A stretch of 64,000 nucleotides of DNA from contig JASNZV010000009.1 of assembly GCA_048499455.1 (NCBI GenBank), positions 207,957-271,956 of the forward strand, written 5' to 3'. Origin of the DNA: CFX5 sp023384495 (GTDB lineage Bacteria; Chloroflexota; Anaerolineae; Caldilineales; Caldilineaceae). The notes beneath the pieces were generated by a model. It had not been told where the DNA came from and ran no database searches. It saw only the letters and a list, made by a program, of their open reading frames with translations. Positions within the stretch are counted from its first letter, which is position 1. Each line of letters begins with the position of its first letter. The position numbers and the translations under genes are program-made. Positions 1-7,370 of the stretch are shown here, one piece after another.

Positions 1-75
1 ACGCGCTGCGTCAATGAGCCTCCCCCGGGTATTGCGGTGATAGACCGATTGCCCTGCGCAAGGGTTCCGTCATAC

Positions 76-104
76 TTGACCGCCCGCCATGTTATTGCTA
101 TACT
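76..104 (+). promoter_or_regulatory. Sigma70-type promoter of the FMN-riboswitch leader
   Basis: TTGACC at 76-81, a 17-bp spacer and TATACT at 99-104 give a strong housekeeping promoter. The predicted start near 111 lies just upstream of the FMN aptamer, so it should drive the riboflavin transporter operon. Seen directly; the start site is inferred. Confidence 0.7.
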
Positions 105-127
105 TTTCACAATAACTAAATATGTAA

Positions 128-317
128 CCTTCGGGGCAGGGTGAGGGGATGGTTGTTGACACCCCAATTCCCGATCGGCGGTGAACGCTCCGCTGCTGGC
201 CATGCCAGGCGGAACACAGCCCGCGAGCGGCGTCGTGGTTTCCACGGCGCGGCACGAGTTCGGTGCGCTGCATTGCAGCAATTCCGACGCCGACGGTATA
301 GTCCGGATGAAAGAAGG
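128..317 (+). ncRNA. FMN riboswitch (RFN element)
   Basis: The conserved RFN blocks occur in order: CTTCGGGGCAGGGTG near 130, AATTCCCGATCGGCGGTGAA near 166, AGCCCGCGAGC near 219, then AATTCCGACGCCGACGGTAT near 280 and GTCCGGATGAAAGAAGG ending at 317. The 5' CCTTC and 3' GAAGG close helix P1. FMN binding to such aptamers normally represses riboflavin synthesis or uptake genes. An ABC importer follows, which points to uptake control. One oddity: about 20 nt that can form a GGGG/CCCC stem lie between GGGTG and AATTCCC, a spacing that is usually very short. Confidence 0.95.
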
Positions 318-434
318 TAAGGGTAGCGATGCGCGGCGGCGTCCCATTTGGGTGGGATGCGCTTTGCGCTCATTGTTGTTGCCCGGGACGCTTGTGGTAA
401 ACCACTGGCGCATAACCGACTGACTGGATGCCTG

Positions 435-470
435 ACCCGAAGTCATGTGTAAGCGTGGCTTCGGGTTTTT
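435..470 (+). terminator. Intrinsic terminator 1 of the FMN leader
   Basis: An 11-bp stem (435-445 with 456-466, one mismatch) has a 10-nt loop and is followed by a run of T. It sits about 120 nt after the aptamer and is the likely riboswitch expression platform. Its 3' arm CTTCGGG is the same sequence as the aptamer's 5' conserved CTTCGGG, so the two could compete for one partner strand (inference). Confidence 0.75.
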
Positions 471-490
471 GTATCTGTACTGCGGTTGCT

Positions 491-545
491 TTGAAAATCG
501 GACTTTGCAAAGATGCTTACTTCTTTGAGTAACTCCGGTTTTCAA
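491..545 (+). other. Structured leader segment between the two terminators
   Basis: Arms 491-502 and 534-545 form a 12-bp helix (one G-T pair). They enclose the small palindrome CTTTGCAAAG at 503-512 and a TTACT/AGTAA hairpin at about 516-532. No ORF is convincing here. It may be part of a second regulatory structure of the transporter leader or a processed RNA; I do not recognise it. Confidence 0.4.
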
Positions 546-618
546 ACAGATCTCCGTATAGACAGTCGGCGCATGTGCAGGCGCCCCGGCGTAGCTTTGC
601 CCTACCCGCTGTTCGACG

Positions 619-653
619 GCCCCGAAGCATCTAGCGTGCGACGGGGCTTTTTT
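619..653 (+). terminator. Intrinsic terminator 2 of the FMN leader
   Basis: GCCCCG at 619-624 pairs with CGGGGC at 642-647, followed by six T. It lies 55 bp before the first transporter gene. Its T run can also pair with the A run of the palindrome at 648-683. Two terminators in one leader are unusual. Confidence 0.7.
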
Positions 654-683
654 GTTGGCTTGAATCTTCAGCCAACAAAAAAA
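648..683. repeat. Inverted repeat before ribX
   Basis: TTTTTTGTTGGCT (648-660) and AGCCAACAAAAAAA (670-683) are near-perfect inverted copies around a 9-nt loop. T residues are on the 5' side and A residues on the 3' side, the wrong polarity for a plus-strand terminator. It could fold in the mRNA just upstream of the ribX start. Confidence 0.6.
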
Positions 684-708
684 GGCGCCATGCAGAAGGG
701 ATGTCCAA

Positions 709-1545
709 ATGTCTGTTCAGGTACGCGAGAGGTCGGCCCGGTTTGGCTTGCCTCTGCGTCGCTCAACATCATGGTTGGGGAGACTGCGTCAGGAGCGCCG
801 CCACCTGTTGTTTCCATTGGTGGTTGCCGGGGGGGTGGCGCTGTGGGAAGGGCTGGTGCGTTGGCAACAATATCCCCCCTTTCTCTTGCCGGGGCCTGGC
901 GTCGTATGGCGGCGCTTTCTCACCGCCGCCGCAGATGGCGCGCTCAGCCGGCACACCTATGTGACACTGGTGGAGATCGGTCTAGGCTTGGCGCTCGGGC
1001 TGAGTGCGGCGTTGCTGTTGGGCTATTTGCTCGGCAAGCATCGGGCGGTGGAGCGGCTGGTCTCGCCCTATATCGTGGCCAGCCAGAGCGTGCCGATTGT
1101 CGCCATTGCCCCCCTGTTGGTGATCTGGCTCGGCAGTGGGCTGGCGAGCAAGGTGTTGGTCTGCGCGCTGATCACCTTTTTCCCCACGCTGATCAGCACG
1201 ATCGTGGGCATCCGCAGCGTTGACCCCGATCTGCATGATCTCATGCGCAGCCTACGCGCCAGCCGCTGGCAACGCTTTCGGCTGTTGGAATTGCCGGCCG
1301 CGTTGCCAGTGCTCTTCGGCGGCCTCAAGCTGAGCGTGATCCTGGCCGTCGTGGGGGCGGTGGTCGGTGAATTTTCGGGGGCCGATGTCGGCCTCGGCTT
1401 CCTCATCAATCTGGCTCGCGGTGTGCTCGACACGCCGTTGATGTTTGTCGCTGTCTTCTGCTTGATCGTTATTGCGCAGACGCTCTACATTGTGGTCTCT
1501 TTGTTGGAGCGGTATTGCCTGCGTTGGAGAGTTGAGACCGAGTGA
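709..1545 (+). CDS. ribX: ABC transporter permease, probable riboflavin importer RibX
   Basis: This 278-aa inner-membrane protein belongs to the binding-protein-dependent permease family (ThiX/SsuC type). A first membrane segment lies at about residues 32-52, with further segments at about 86-108, 124-142, 146-168, 205-222 and 240-265. An EAA-type cytoplasmic loop at about 180-206 should dock the ATPase. It is the first gene after the FMN riboswitch and is followed by a lipoprotein and an ATPase, together one complete importer. Riboflavin or a flavin precursor is inferred from the riboswitch and from the known Chloroflexota RibXY systems; from sequence alone HMP, taurine or nitrate would also fit. 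The start at 709 has only a weak AAGGGA upstream. Confidence 0.8.
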   Translation: MSVQVRERSARFGLPLRRSTSWLGRLRQERRHLLFPLVVAGGVALWEGLVRWQQYPPFLLPGPGVVWRRFLTAAADGALSRHTYVTLVEIGLGLALGLSAALLLGYLLGKHRAVERLVSPYIVASQSVPIVAIAPLLVIWLGSGLASKVLVCALITFFPTLISTIVGIRSVDPDLHDLMRSLRASRWQRFRLLELPAALPVLFGGLKLSVILAVVGAVVGEFSGADVGLGFLINLARGVLDTPLMFVAVFCLIVIAQTLYIVVSLLERYCLRWRVETE

Positions 1546-1598
1546 ACGAGTGACGAGTAATGAGTGAACAAGAAACAGAATCGGTGAAGGGGTGTGAC

Positions 1599-2618
1599 AT
1601 GAGAATTCGTTTGACGATTGTGCTTTGCACAGCGATGCTTCTGTTGTTGGCGTGCCGTCCGGTAGCCCCGCCGGCGGATGCAACAGTTGGGGCCACCGCA
1701 GCGGGACAGGAAGATGCGCGAACCCCCGTAAAGCTGGGGGTCGGCTTTATTCCCAATGTCCAGTTTGCTGTGTTCTATGTGGGGATGGCCAAGGGTTTCT
1801 ACGCCGACGAAGGTATCGAACTGACGATGGATTATGGCTTCGAAAATGACTATCTGAAATTGGTCGGCGTCAATGAGCTCCAGTTTATGATCGGGAGTGG
1901 TGACCAGGTGGTGCTGGGGCGGGCGCAGATGTTGCCCGTGCGCTACGTGATGAGCTGGTATACCCAATACCCCGTGGTGGTCTTTGCCAGGGCCGAACAA
2001 GGCATTACCGAACCAGAAGACCTGGCCGGCAAACGCATTGGCATTCCCGGCCCGTTTGGCGCCAACTATGTGGCGCTGCGTGGCATTCTGGAGGCGGCCA
2101 ATCTGCGCGAGGCGGATGTGACGCTGGAAAGCATTGGCTTTACCCAGGCGGCGGCGGTCAGTGAGGGTTTGGTGGACGCAGCTGTGGATTATGGGGTCAA
2201 TGGGCCTGTGGTGCTTACGCAAGCGGGCATCGACGTGACGCAGATCAAACTCGACCAATATCTGCGTGTGCCCGCCAATGGGTTGGTGACCAACGAGAGG
2301 ACCATTTCCGACAACCCGGCGTTGGTGGCGGCCATGGTGCGGGCGACGGCCCGGTCGATCCAGTACACGCTTGACAACCCAGATGAGGCCTTTGCGATTA
2401 CGTTGACCTATGTGCCCGAGGCGGGGGGCGACAATGAGCCGGCCAATCGAGCCGTTTTTGACGCTGTGCTGGCGCAATGGACCCCACAGGCGGATCACCG
2501 CCTGGGCGAAACCACGCTCGCCGAATGGGAGTCGGCCGCCGCGCTCATGCAGCGGATTGGGCTGGTGGAATCGCTGGTTCCTGCCCAAGAGCTTTTTACG
2601 AATGAGTTCTTGCCCTAA
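1599..2618 (+). CDS. ribY: ABC transporter substrate-binding lipoprotein, probable RibY
   Basis: A 339-aa NMT1/THI5-like periplasmic-binding lipoprotein. The signal peptide ends in a lipobox with Cys19 (LLLLAC), so it should be tethered outside the membrane. The body has the family hallmarks: KLGVGFIPNVQFA near the N terminus, a GFYADEGIE motif, and DLAGKRIGIPGPFG. I chose ATG 1599 over the upstream in-frame ATG 1560 because GAAGGGG precedes it and the signal peptide then begins properly with MRIR. It lies 53 bp after ribX and shares its FMN-riboswitch leader. This family usually binds pyrimidines such as HMP; flavin specificity is inferred from regulation. Confidence 0.8.
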   Translation: MRIRLTIVLCTAMLLLLACRPVAPPADATVGATAAGQEDARTPVKLGVGFIPNVQFAVFYVGMAKGFYADEGIELTMDYGFENDYLKLVGVNELQFMIGSGDQVVLGRAQMLPVRYVMSWYTQYPVVVFARAEQGITEPEDLAGKRIGIPGPFGANYVALRGILEAANLREADVTLESIGFTQAAAVSEGLVDAAVDYGVNGPVVLTQAGIDVTQIKLDQYLRVPANGLVTNERTISDNPALVAAMVRATARSIQYTLDNPDEAFAITLTYVPEAGGDNEPANRAVFDAVLAQWTPQADHRLGETTLAEWESAAALMQRIGLVESLVPAQELFTNEFLP

Positions 2619-2641
2619 TCGTCGAACCTGACTAATCCACC

Positions 2642-3412
2642 ATGCCCGAACTTCTGCTTGTCCAACAGATCACGAAGCAATTCCAATCCGGCCCCAAACC
2701 GGTGGCTGCCCTGCACCAGGTGAGCTTTTCGGTTGCGGCTGGCGAATTCATTTGCCTGGTTGGGCCTAGCGGCAGCGGCAAGAGCACATTGTTACGAATC
2801 ATCGGGGGATTGCTGCAGCCGGATTCGGGGACTGTTTGGTTTGAGGGGCAGCCGCTGACCGCCCCCCATGCGGAGATCGGCTTTGTCTTTCAGAAAACAA
2901 ACCTGATGCCTTGGCGAACGGTCCTTCAGAATGTGATGTTGCCGGCGGAGGTGCAACAGGGCCGCGGCGCCATGGCCAAGCGGGAAACGGCGCGCCACTT
3001 GCTAGGCGTCATGGGGCTACGTGACTTCGAGGACGCCTATCCCAGTCAGCTTTCCGGCGGGATGAACCAACGGGTCGCCCTGGCGCGCGCCTTGCTCTAC
3101 GAACCGCAACTGTTGCTGATGGATGAGCCGTTCGGCGCGCTCGATGCGCTGACCCGCGAGCGGCTCAACGTTGAATTGTTGCGCGTTCACGCAGCGCAGG
3201 CGCGCACCATCGTCATGGTGACGCACGACATTGCCGAGGCGGTCTTTCTGGCCGACCGCGTGATTGTCATGAGCGACCGGCCGGGCCAGGTCAAGGCCGA
3301 TGTGCAAATCGACCTGCCGCGCCCCCGTCGGGTGGAGCAGTTGGCAACGCCTCGTTTTGGCGAGCTCACGCTGGCTGTGCGCCAGGCGATCGGCGGGCTC
3401 GACGCAGCCTGA
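2642..3412 (+). CDS. ABC transporter ATPase of the flavin importer
   Basis: A 256-aa nucleotide-binding subunit. Walker A GPSGSGKST is at residues 41-49, the Q-loop near 84, the signature LSGGMNQR at 137-144 and Walker B LLLMDEP at 157-163, followed by a D-loop and the switch His in VTHD. It is of the nitrate/sulfonate/taurine type (SsuB/ThiZ-like). It follows the binding protein by 23 bp and completes the importer. Nothing in it indicates substrate. The C-terminal region after the ABC core is short, as in most members. Confidence 0.9.
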   Translation: MPELLLVQQITKQFQSGPKPVAALHQVSFSVAAGEFICLVGPSGSGKSTLLRIIGGLLQPDSGTVWFEGQPLTAPHAEIGFVFQKTNLMPWRTVLQNVMLPAEVQQGRGAMAKRETARHLLGVMGLRDFEDAYPSQLSGGMNQRVALARALLYEPQLLLMDEPFGALDALTRERLNVELLRVHAAQARTIVMVTHDIAEAVFLADRVIVMSDRPGQVKADVQIDLPRPRRVEQLATPRFGELTLAVRQAIGGLDAA

Positions 3413-3421
3413 CGCCAATCT

Positions 3422-3643
3422 TTGGACCTCAACAACACTCCAGGCGACTTGCCTGATAAACTTTATAAACTTCTAATGGTCAACTGTGTGGCCGACCCGA
3501 CCTATGCGATAATCAAACGCAAGCTGGTGCGCACCATGTGGGAATTCGCCGCCCGAGAACAAGACATGATCTTCAACACATACGGCGCCGTCGCGCTGGC
3601 CCTTTGGTGTCCAGCCGATGCGATAGAGGGGACTTCGCCATGA
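3422..3643 (+). pseudogene. Remnant resembling a sulfatase C terminus
   Basis: A 73-codon frame, opened by TTG, ends four bases into the following sulfatase gene (ATGA overlap). Its sequence (VADPTYAIIKRKLVRTMWEF, then REQDMIFNTYGAVALALW) looks to me like the extreme C terminus of a different arylsulfatase. Such proteins often end with a paired-residue block and a short hydrophobic tail. It has no catalytic part and cannot be the missing end of the downstream gene, which has its own C terminus. I read it as the 3' scar of a deleted paralogue; a translated small coupling ORF is the alternative. Confidence 0.45.
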
Positions 3644-5064
3644 ACTTTATCTTTTTCATGCCCGACGAGTTACGCGCCGAAAGCGTGGGCTGTTACGGCC
3701 ACCCGCTGGCGCCAACGCCCAACCTCGATGCGCTGGCCGCCCAGGGGACGCGCTTCGACCAGTGCCACGTGCAGCACCCGGTCTGCACCCCGTCGCGCTG
3801 CAGCCTGATGACGGGCTGGTATCCGCATGTGCGCGGCCACCGTACGCTCTGGCATTTGCTACGACCCGACGAGCCAAATCTGTTGCGCACGCTCAAACAG
3901 GCGGGCTACACTGTCCATTGGTATGGCAAGAACGACCTGCTGGCGGCGGACAGCTTTGCCGAATGCGTCGATGTGGCCCGCCAACCCGGTAAAAAGGCCT
4001 TTGGCCGCAACCCCTATGCGTTTGATGACCCGCGCTACTACAGTTTTCTTGCTGAACCCTACACCGCCCCGCTGGAGGATCACGCCGACTATGCCTCTGT
4101 CCAGGCCGGCATCGACTTTTTGCGCAGCCAGCCCCAACAGCCCTTTGTGCTCTATCTGCCGCTGCTTTATCCCCATTGCCCTTACAGCGCACCCCAGCCG
4201 TGGCGCGACCTTATCGACCCGGACATGTTGCCGCCGCTGCGCCCTGCCGGCCTGCCCAACCGACCCGACTTCCACGAACTGATTCGCCAGACGCGGCGGC
4301 TGGACCAGATCGACGAGGCGACGCTGCGCAAGATTCAGGCTGTCTATCTGGGCATGACCGGCTTTGTGGATGACCTGCTGGGGCAGTTGCTCACCACGTT
4401 GGAAGAGACCGGACTGGCCGATACAACCACGGTCTTTGCCTTCTCGGATCATGGCGACTGGGCCGGCGACTATGGCCTGGTGGAAAAGTGGCCGAGCGCG
4501 ATGGAAGATGTGATCACACGCGTGCCGCTCATCGTGCGCACGCCGGGCGGTGCGGCCGGCCATACAGTGAATGAGCCAGTCGAGCTCTTCGACATCATGG
4601 CGACGACGCTGGAACTGGCGGGGATCGAGCCACAGCACACGCACTTTGCGCAAAGCCTGACGTCACAACTGCGTGGCGCAGCCGGCGACCCACAGCGGGC
4701 GGCCTTTACCGAGGGGGGCTACGCACGCCACGAACCGCACAATTTCGAGGGGCTTGCCAATCGAGACCAGTTTGCGCGCGACGAGCGCAACATTTATTAT
4801 CCCAAAGGGCGCCTACAGCAGACCCACCCCGACAGCGTTGGGCGCACTGTGGCCATGCGCACGGCCACGCACCGTCTGGTCTACCGGCCTACGGGGATCT
4901 GCGAACTCTACGATTTGCAGGCCGACCCCCAGGAACTTTACAATCAATATGGCAACCCAGCCTATGAACAAGCCCAACAGGAACTTGAAGCGCGGCTGTT
5001 GGCATGGCTCGTCCAGACCAGCGACGTGACGCCGTTCGATATGGACCCGCGCGGCTTTTCATAG
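3640..5064 (+). CDS. Type I sulfatase (formylglycine-dependent)
   Basis: A 474-aa sulfatase of the alkaline-phosphatase superfamily. Cys49 in VCTPSR is the residue normally oxidised to formylglycine. The N-terminal metal site is MPDELRAES, where many relatives have two Asp, and the later metal motif is FSDHGDW. The conserved C-terminal block ELYDLQADPQELYN is present. No signal peptide is visible, so a cytoplasmic role on imported sulfated sugars or esters is likely. ATG 3640 has AGAGGGG upstream; the longer frame from 3538 runs into the preceding remnant. The sulfatase-maturing enzyme is not in this window. The neighbouring sugar-type enzymes suggest a carbohydrate sulfate as substrate (inference). 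Confidence 0.88.
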   Translation: MNFIFFMPDELRAESVGCYGHPLAPTPNLDALAAQGTRFDQCHVQHPVCTPSRCSLMTGWYPHVRGHRTLWHLLRPDEPNLLRTLKQAGYTVHWYGKNDLLAADSFAECVDVARQPGKKAFGRNPYAFDDPRYYSFLAEPYTAPLEDHADYASVQAGIDFLRSQPQQPFVLYLPLLYPHCPYSAPQPWRDLIDPDMLPPLRPAGLPNRPDFHELIRQTRRLDQIDEATLRKIQAVYLGMTGFVDDLLGQLLTTLEETGLADTTTVFAFSDHGDWAGDYGLVEKWPSAMEDVITRVPLIVRTPGGAAGHTVNEPVELFDIMATTLELAGIEPQHTHFAQSLTSQLRGAAGDPQRAAFTEGGYARHEPHNFEGLANRDQFARDERNIYYPKGRLQQTHPDSVGRTVAMRTATHRLVYRPTGICELYDLQADPQELYNQYGNPAYEQAQQELEARLLAWLVQTSDVTPFDMDPRGFS

Positions 5065-5120
5065 GCGGCGTTCATCTTGACGGCGACAGGCGCCGTGAAG
5101 TAGCTATGAGGTGACAGTCA

Positions 5121-5160
5121 GTGAGGTGACAGTCACTTCTGAAAGTGACTGTCACCTCAC
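5121..5160. repeat. 18-bp perfect inverted repeat with GGTGACAGT core
   Basis: Arms 5121-5138 and 5143-5160 pair perfectly around the 4-nt loop CTGA. The sequence GAGGTGACAGTCA also occurs as a direct copy at 5108-5120. A related palindrome with the same AGGTGACAGT entry lies at 8639-8685. No T run follows, so a terminator is less likely than a dispersed REP-like element. Confidence 0.8.
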
Positions 5161-5189
5161 CTTACAAAAGTACGCTGTTAAAGATGCAC
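5151..5189. repeat. Partial copy of dispersed repeat family D
   Basis: This stretch resembles the 3' half of the elements at 35966-36047 and 49422-49503. The shared core runs from CACCT through TTACAAAAGTACGCTGTTAA to GATGCAC. It overlaps the right arm of the preceding palindrome, as if one element had joined the other. Similarity was judged by eye. Confidence 0.4.
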
Positions 5190-5236
5190 TGAGCAACCAA
5201 GTCAAACGTTGGCAAAACAAACAGAATGGAGCAAGC

Positions 5237-6115
5237 ATGAAACTGGTAACCTACAAACCGCGCGGCGCTGGCGCGCAACTGGGCGCGGTGGTCGATGAGC
5301 GGGTGATCAACCTGGCCGAGGCGTCGGGCGGCCAACTGCCCAATCACTTGCGCGGCCTGCTGGAACTGGGTGACGAGGGTCTCAGGCTCGCCAAAAAGGT
5401 CGCCACCAAGAAGACCGCCAAGGAAGTAGGCGCGCCCCTGGGCGAAGTCAAGCTCATGGCCCCCATCCCCGACCCTTCGAAGGTGGTCGCGATTGGGCTG
5501 AACTATCTGGACCACATCCGCGAAACGGGCGCCAAGACGCCTTCGATCCCCATCATGTTTACCAAATACACCACATCGATCATCGGCCCTGGCGACGCCA
5601 TCCGATGGGACCCGAACGAGACGGCCAAGGTGGATTGGGAGGTGGAGCTGGCGGTGGTCATCGGCAAGCGCGCCTACCGGGTGGCCGAGGCCAACGCCTT
5701 CGACTACATCGCAGGCTACACGGCATGTAACGATGTGAGCGCGCGCGACCTGCAAAGCGAGAAGGGTGACCAGTGGATTCGCGGCAAATCACTCGACACT
5801 TTTTGCCCCCTCGGCCCGGCACTGGTGACCAAAGACGAGATCGCCGACCCGCACAACCTACCGCTGCGCACCATCGTCAACGGCCAGGTAATGCAAGATT
5901 CCAACACCAAAGAGTTGCTCTTCAAAATCCCACACCTGATCGCCTATCTCAGCCGCGCCTTCACCCTGCTCCCTGGCGATGTGATCATCACCGGCACGCC
6001 ACCCGGTGTGGGCATGGGCATGAAGCCGCCCGTCTTCTTGAAGCACGGCGACGAAGTCACGGTGGAGATTGAGGGTATCGGCGCGTTGACCAACCCGTGT
6101 GTGGAAGAGAAGTAG
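5237..6115 (+). CDS. Fumarylacetoacetate hydrolase family protein
   Basis: A 292-aa FAH-superfamily enzyme; members cleave C-C bonds of, or decarboxylate, 2-keto or diketo acids using a divalent metal. The three expected acidic ligands are visible as Glu135 and Glu137 in DWEVEL and Asp166 in CNDVSARD. The C-terminal core carries ITGTPPGVGMGMKPP. Start ATG 5237 has GGAG at good distance; longer frames run into a repeat. Bacterial relatives include 2,4-diketo-3-deoxy-L-fuconate/rhamnonate hydrolases and ureidoglycolate-lyase-like proteins. With a sulfatase upstream and sugar-type oxidoreductases downstream, a deoxy-sugar acid role is attractive but unproven. Confidence 0.88.
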   Translation: MKLVTYKPRGAGAQLGAVVDERVINLAEASGGQLPNHLRGLLELGDEGLRLAKKVATKKTAKEVGAPLGEVKLMAPIPDPSKVVAIGLNYLDHIRETGAKTPSIPIMFTKYTTSIIGPGDAIRWDPNETAKVDWEVELAVVIGKRAYRVAEANAFDYIAGYTACNDVSARDLQSEKGDQWIRGKSLDTFCPLGPALVTKDEIADPHNLPLRTIVNGQVMQDSNTKELLFKIPHLIAYLSRAFTLLPGDVIITGTPPGVGMGMKPPVFLKHGDEVTVEIEGIGALTNPCVEEK

Positions 6116-6116
6116 A

Positions 6117-6164
6117 GAGTAGTGAGGGAGGAGGGGCGACTTCCCTACTCCTTCCTCACTACTC
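6117..6164. repeat. 17-bp hairpin between the FAH gene and the epimerase
   Basis: Arms 6117-6133 and 6148-6164 (GAGTAGTGAGGGAGGAG and its complement with one G-T pair) flank a 14-nt loop. The Shine-Dalgarno of the epimerase lies immediately after the right arm. There is no T run, so it is more likely an mRNA stability or repeat element than a terminator. Confidence 0.65.
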
Positions 6165-6176
6165 ACGAGGTGAACC

Positions 6177-7160
6177 ATGAGCAACGAAACGTTTCTCGTC
6201 ACGGGCGCTATGGGCTGTATCGGCGCCTGGGCATTGCGGAATCTGGTGCGGGATGGCGCAACGGTGATCGCCGGCGACCTGGCCATGGAACCTGTGCGCC
6301 CGCGCCAGGTGCTGAGCGAGGCCGAACTCGCGCAGGTCAAATTTGTCAAGTTGGATGTGACCAGCCTCAACGACGTGCGCAGCGTCGTCGAAGCGAATGG
6401 CGTGACGCACATCGTCCATTTGGCCGGGTTGCAGGTGCCCTTTTGCCGCGCCAACCCGTCGTTGGGCGCGCAAGTCAACGTGGTGGGCACGGTCAACATC
6501 TTTGAAGCGGCGCGCCACAATTGGGGGCAGGTGAAGGGGCTATCGTACGCCAGTTCGCTGGCCGTGCTCGGCCCGGCGGAAGAATACCCTGAGGGCCGTG
6601 TGGGCGATGATGTGCCGCTGCTGCCGCGCACGCTCTACGGCGTCTACAAGGTGGCGAACGAGGGCACGGCGCGCATCTACTGGCAGGATTGGCAAATCGG
6701 CAGCGTGGGGTTGCGTCCCTACATCGTCTACGGCGTGGGCCGCGACCAGGGCATGACCAGCGACATTGCCAAGGCGGTGTTGGCGGCAGCGGCCGGGCGG
6801 CCCTATCACATCCGCTTTGACGGGCCTGTCGGGCTGCAACACGCCAATGATGTGGCAAAGATGTTCATCGGCGCGGCGCGGGCCGGCCATCAGGGCGCGG
6901 CGGCCTGCAACCTGCGCAACGATGTGGTCGATGTGGGCGACTTTGTGGCTCTGATCAAAGAAGAAGTTCCCAGCGCCCAGATCACCCATACAAACGGCAA
7001 CCCGCTTCCCTTCCCGTGGGATTTGGACGACGGCGGGCTGCGCGAGATCCTGGGCGAGATGCCGTGGACGCCCGTGCAGGAGGCCATCCGCCAAGACCTG
7101 GCCCAGTTCCGCCATTTGCTCGACCAGGGGTTGATCGACCTCCAGCAATTGAGCGCGTAG
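6177..7160 (+). CDS. NAD(P)-dependent epimerase/dehydratase (extended SDR)
   Basis: A 327-aa extended short-chain dehydrogenase. The nucleotide-binding motif G10-x2-G13-x2-G16 (TGAMGCIG) lies at the N terminus. Asp34 closes the second beta strand, which favours NAD. Ser126/Ser127 and Tyr154-x3-Lys158 (YGVYK) form the catalytic set. Such proteins act on nucleotide sugars or free sugar lactones; this one cannot be assigned. It lies between the FAH enzyme and two small genes, with the next gene starting one base after its stop, so the genes are probably co-transcribed. Confidence 0.87.
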   Translation: MSNETFLVTGAMGCIGAWALRNLVRDGATVIAGDLAMEPVRPRQVLSEAELAQVKFVKLDVTSLNDVRSVVEANGVTHIVHLAGLQVPFCRANPSLGAQVNVVGTVNIFEAARHNWGQVKGLSYASSLAVLGPAEEYPEGRVGDDVPLLPRTLYGVYKVANEGTARIYWQDWQIGSVGLRPYIVYGVGRDQGMTSDIAKAVLAAAAGRPYHIRFDGPVGLQHANDVAKMFIGAARAGHQGAAACNLRNDVVDVGDFVALIKEEVPSAQITHTNGNPLPFPWDLDDGGLREILGEMPWTPVQEAIRQDLAQFRHLLDQGLIDLQQLSA

Positions 7161-7161
7161 T

Positions 7162-7365
7162 ATGGGTAACCGTAAAGTCCGTGAGCGAATGGAGAGCCTG
7201 ATACAAAGAATCAACGAGCATCGGGCGAAGATTGTGTGGCAGCAAGCTCAGACCCATCCAAATGTAGGATTGATTCGGCACTGGGAACGCGAAATTCGGG
7301 CGTTCTCAGTGCAGATCCAACGCTATGAGGCCTGTTTGAACCAACGCAAGCGGCGCGGGAGATAA
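7162..7365 (+). CDS. Small basic protein of unknown function (67 aa)
   Basis: A 67-residue, strongly basic and probably all-helical protein with a central HWEREIRAF segment and an Arg/Lys-rich end (NQRKRRGR). The ATG follows the epimerase stop by one base and the next gene starts 5 bp after its own stop. That spacing is the main evidence that it is a real operon gene. No membrane segment, Cys pair or catalytic motif is visible. I do not recognise the family with certainty. Confidence 0.6.
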   Translation: MGNRKVRERMESLIQRINEHRAKIVWQQAQTHPNVGLIRHWEREIRAFSVQIQRYEACLNQRKRRGR

Positions 7366-7370
7366 ATAGC

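Noticed and set aside
1..708. TPP riboswitch for the NMT1-like transporter
   Set aside because: No CTGAGA or other THI-box block is present; the RFN blocks are.
513..1223. 236-codon plus-strand frame over the leader and ribX
   Set aside because: It overlaps both terminators and the well-supported permease in another frame, and has no family similarity.
1485..2588. 367-codon minus-strand frame opposite ribY
   Set aside because: It is a shadow of ribY in GC-rich sequence, with His/Arg-rich composition and no motif.
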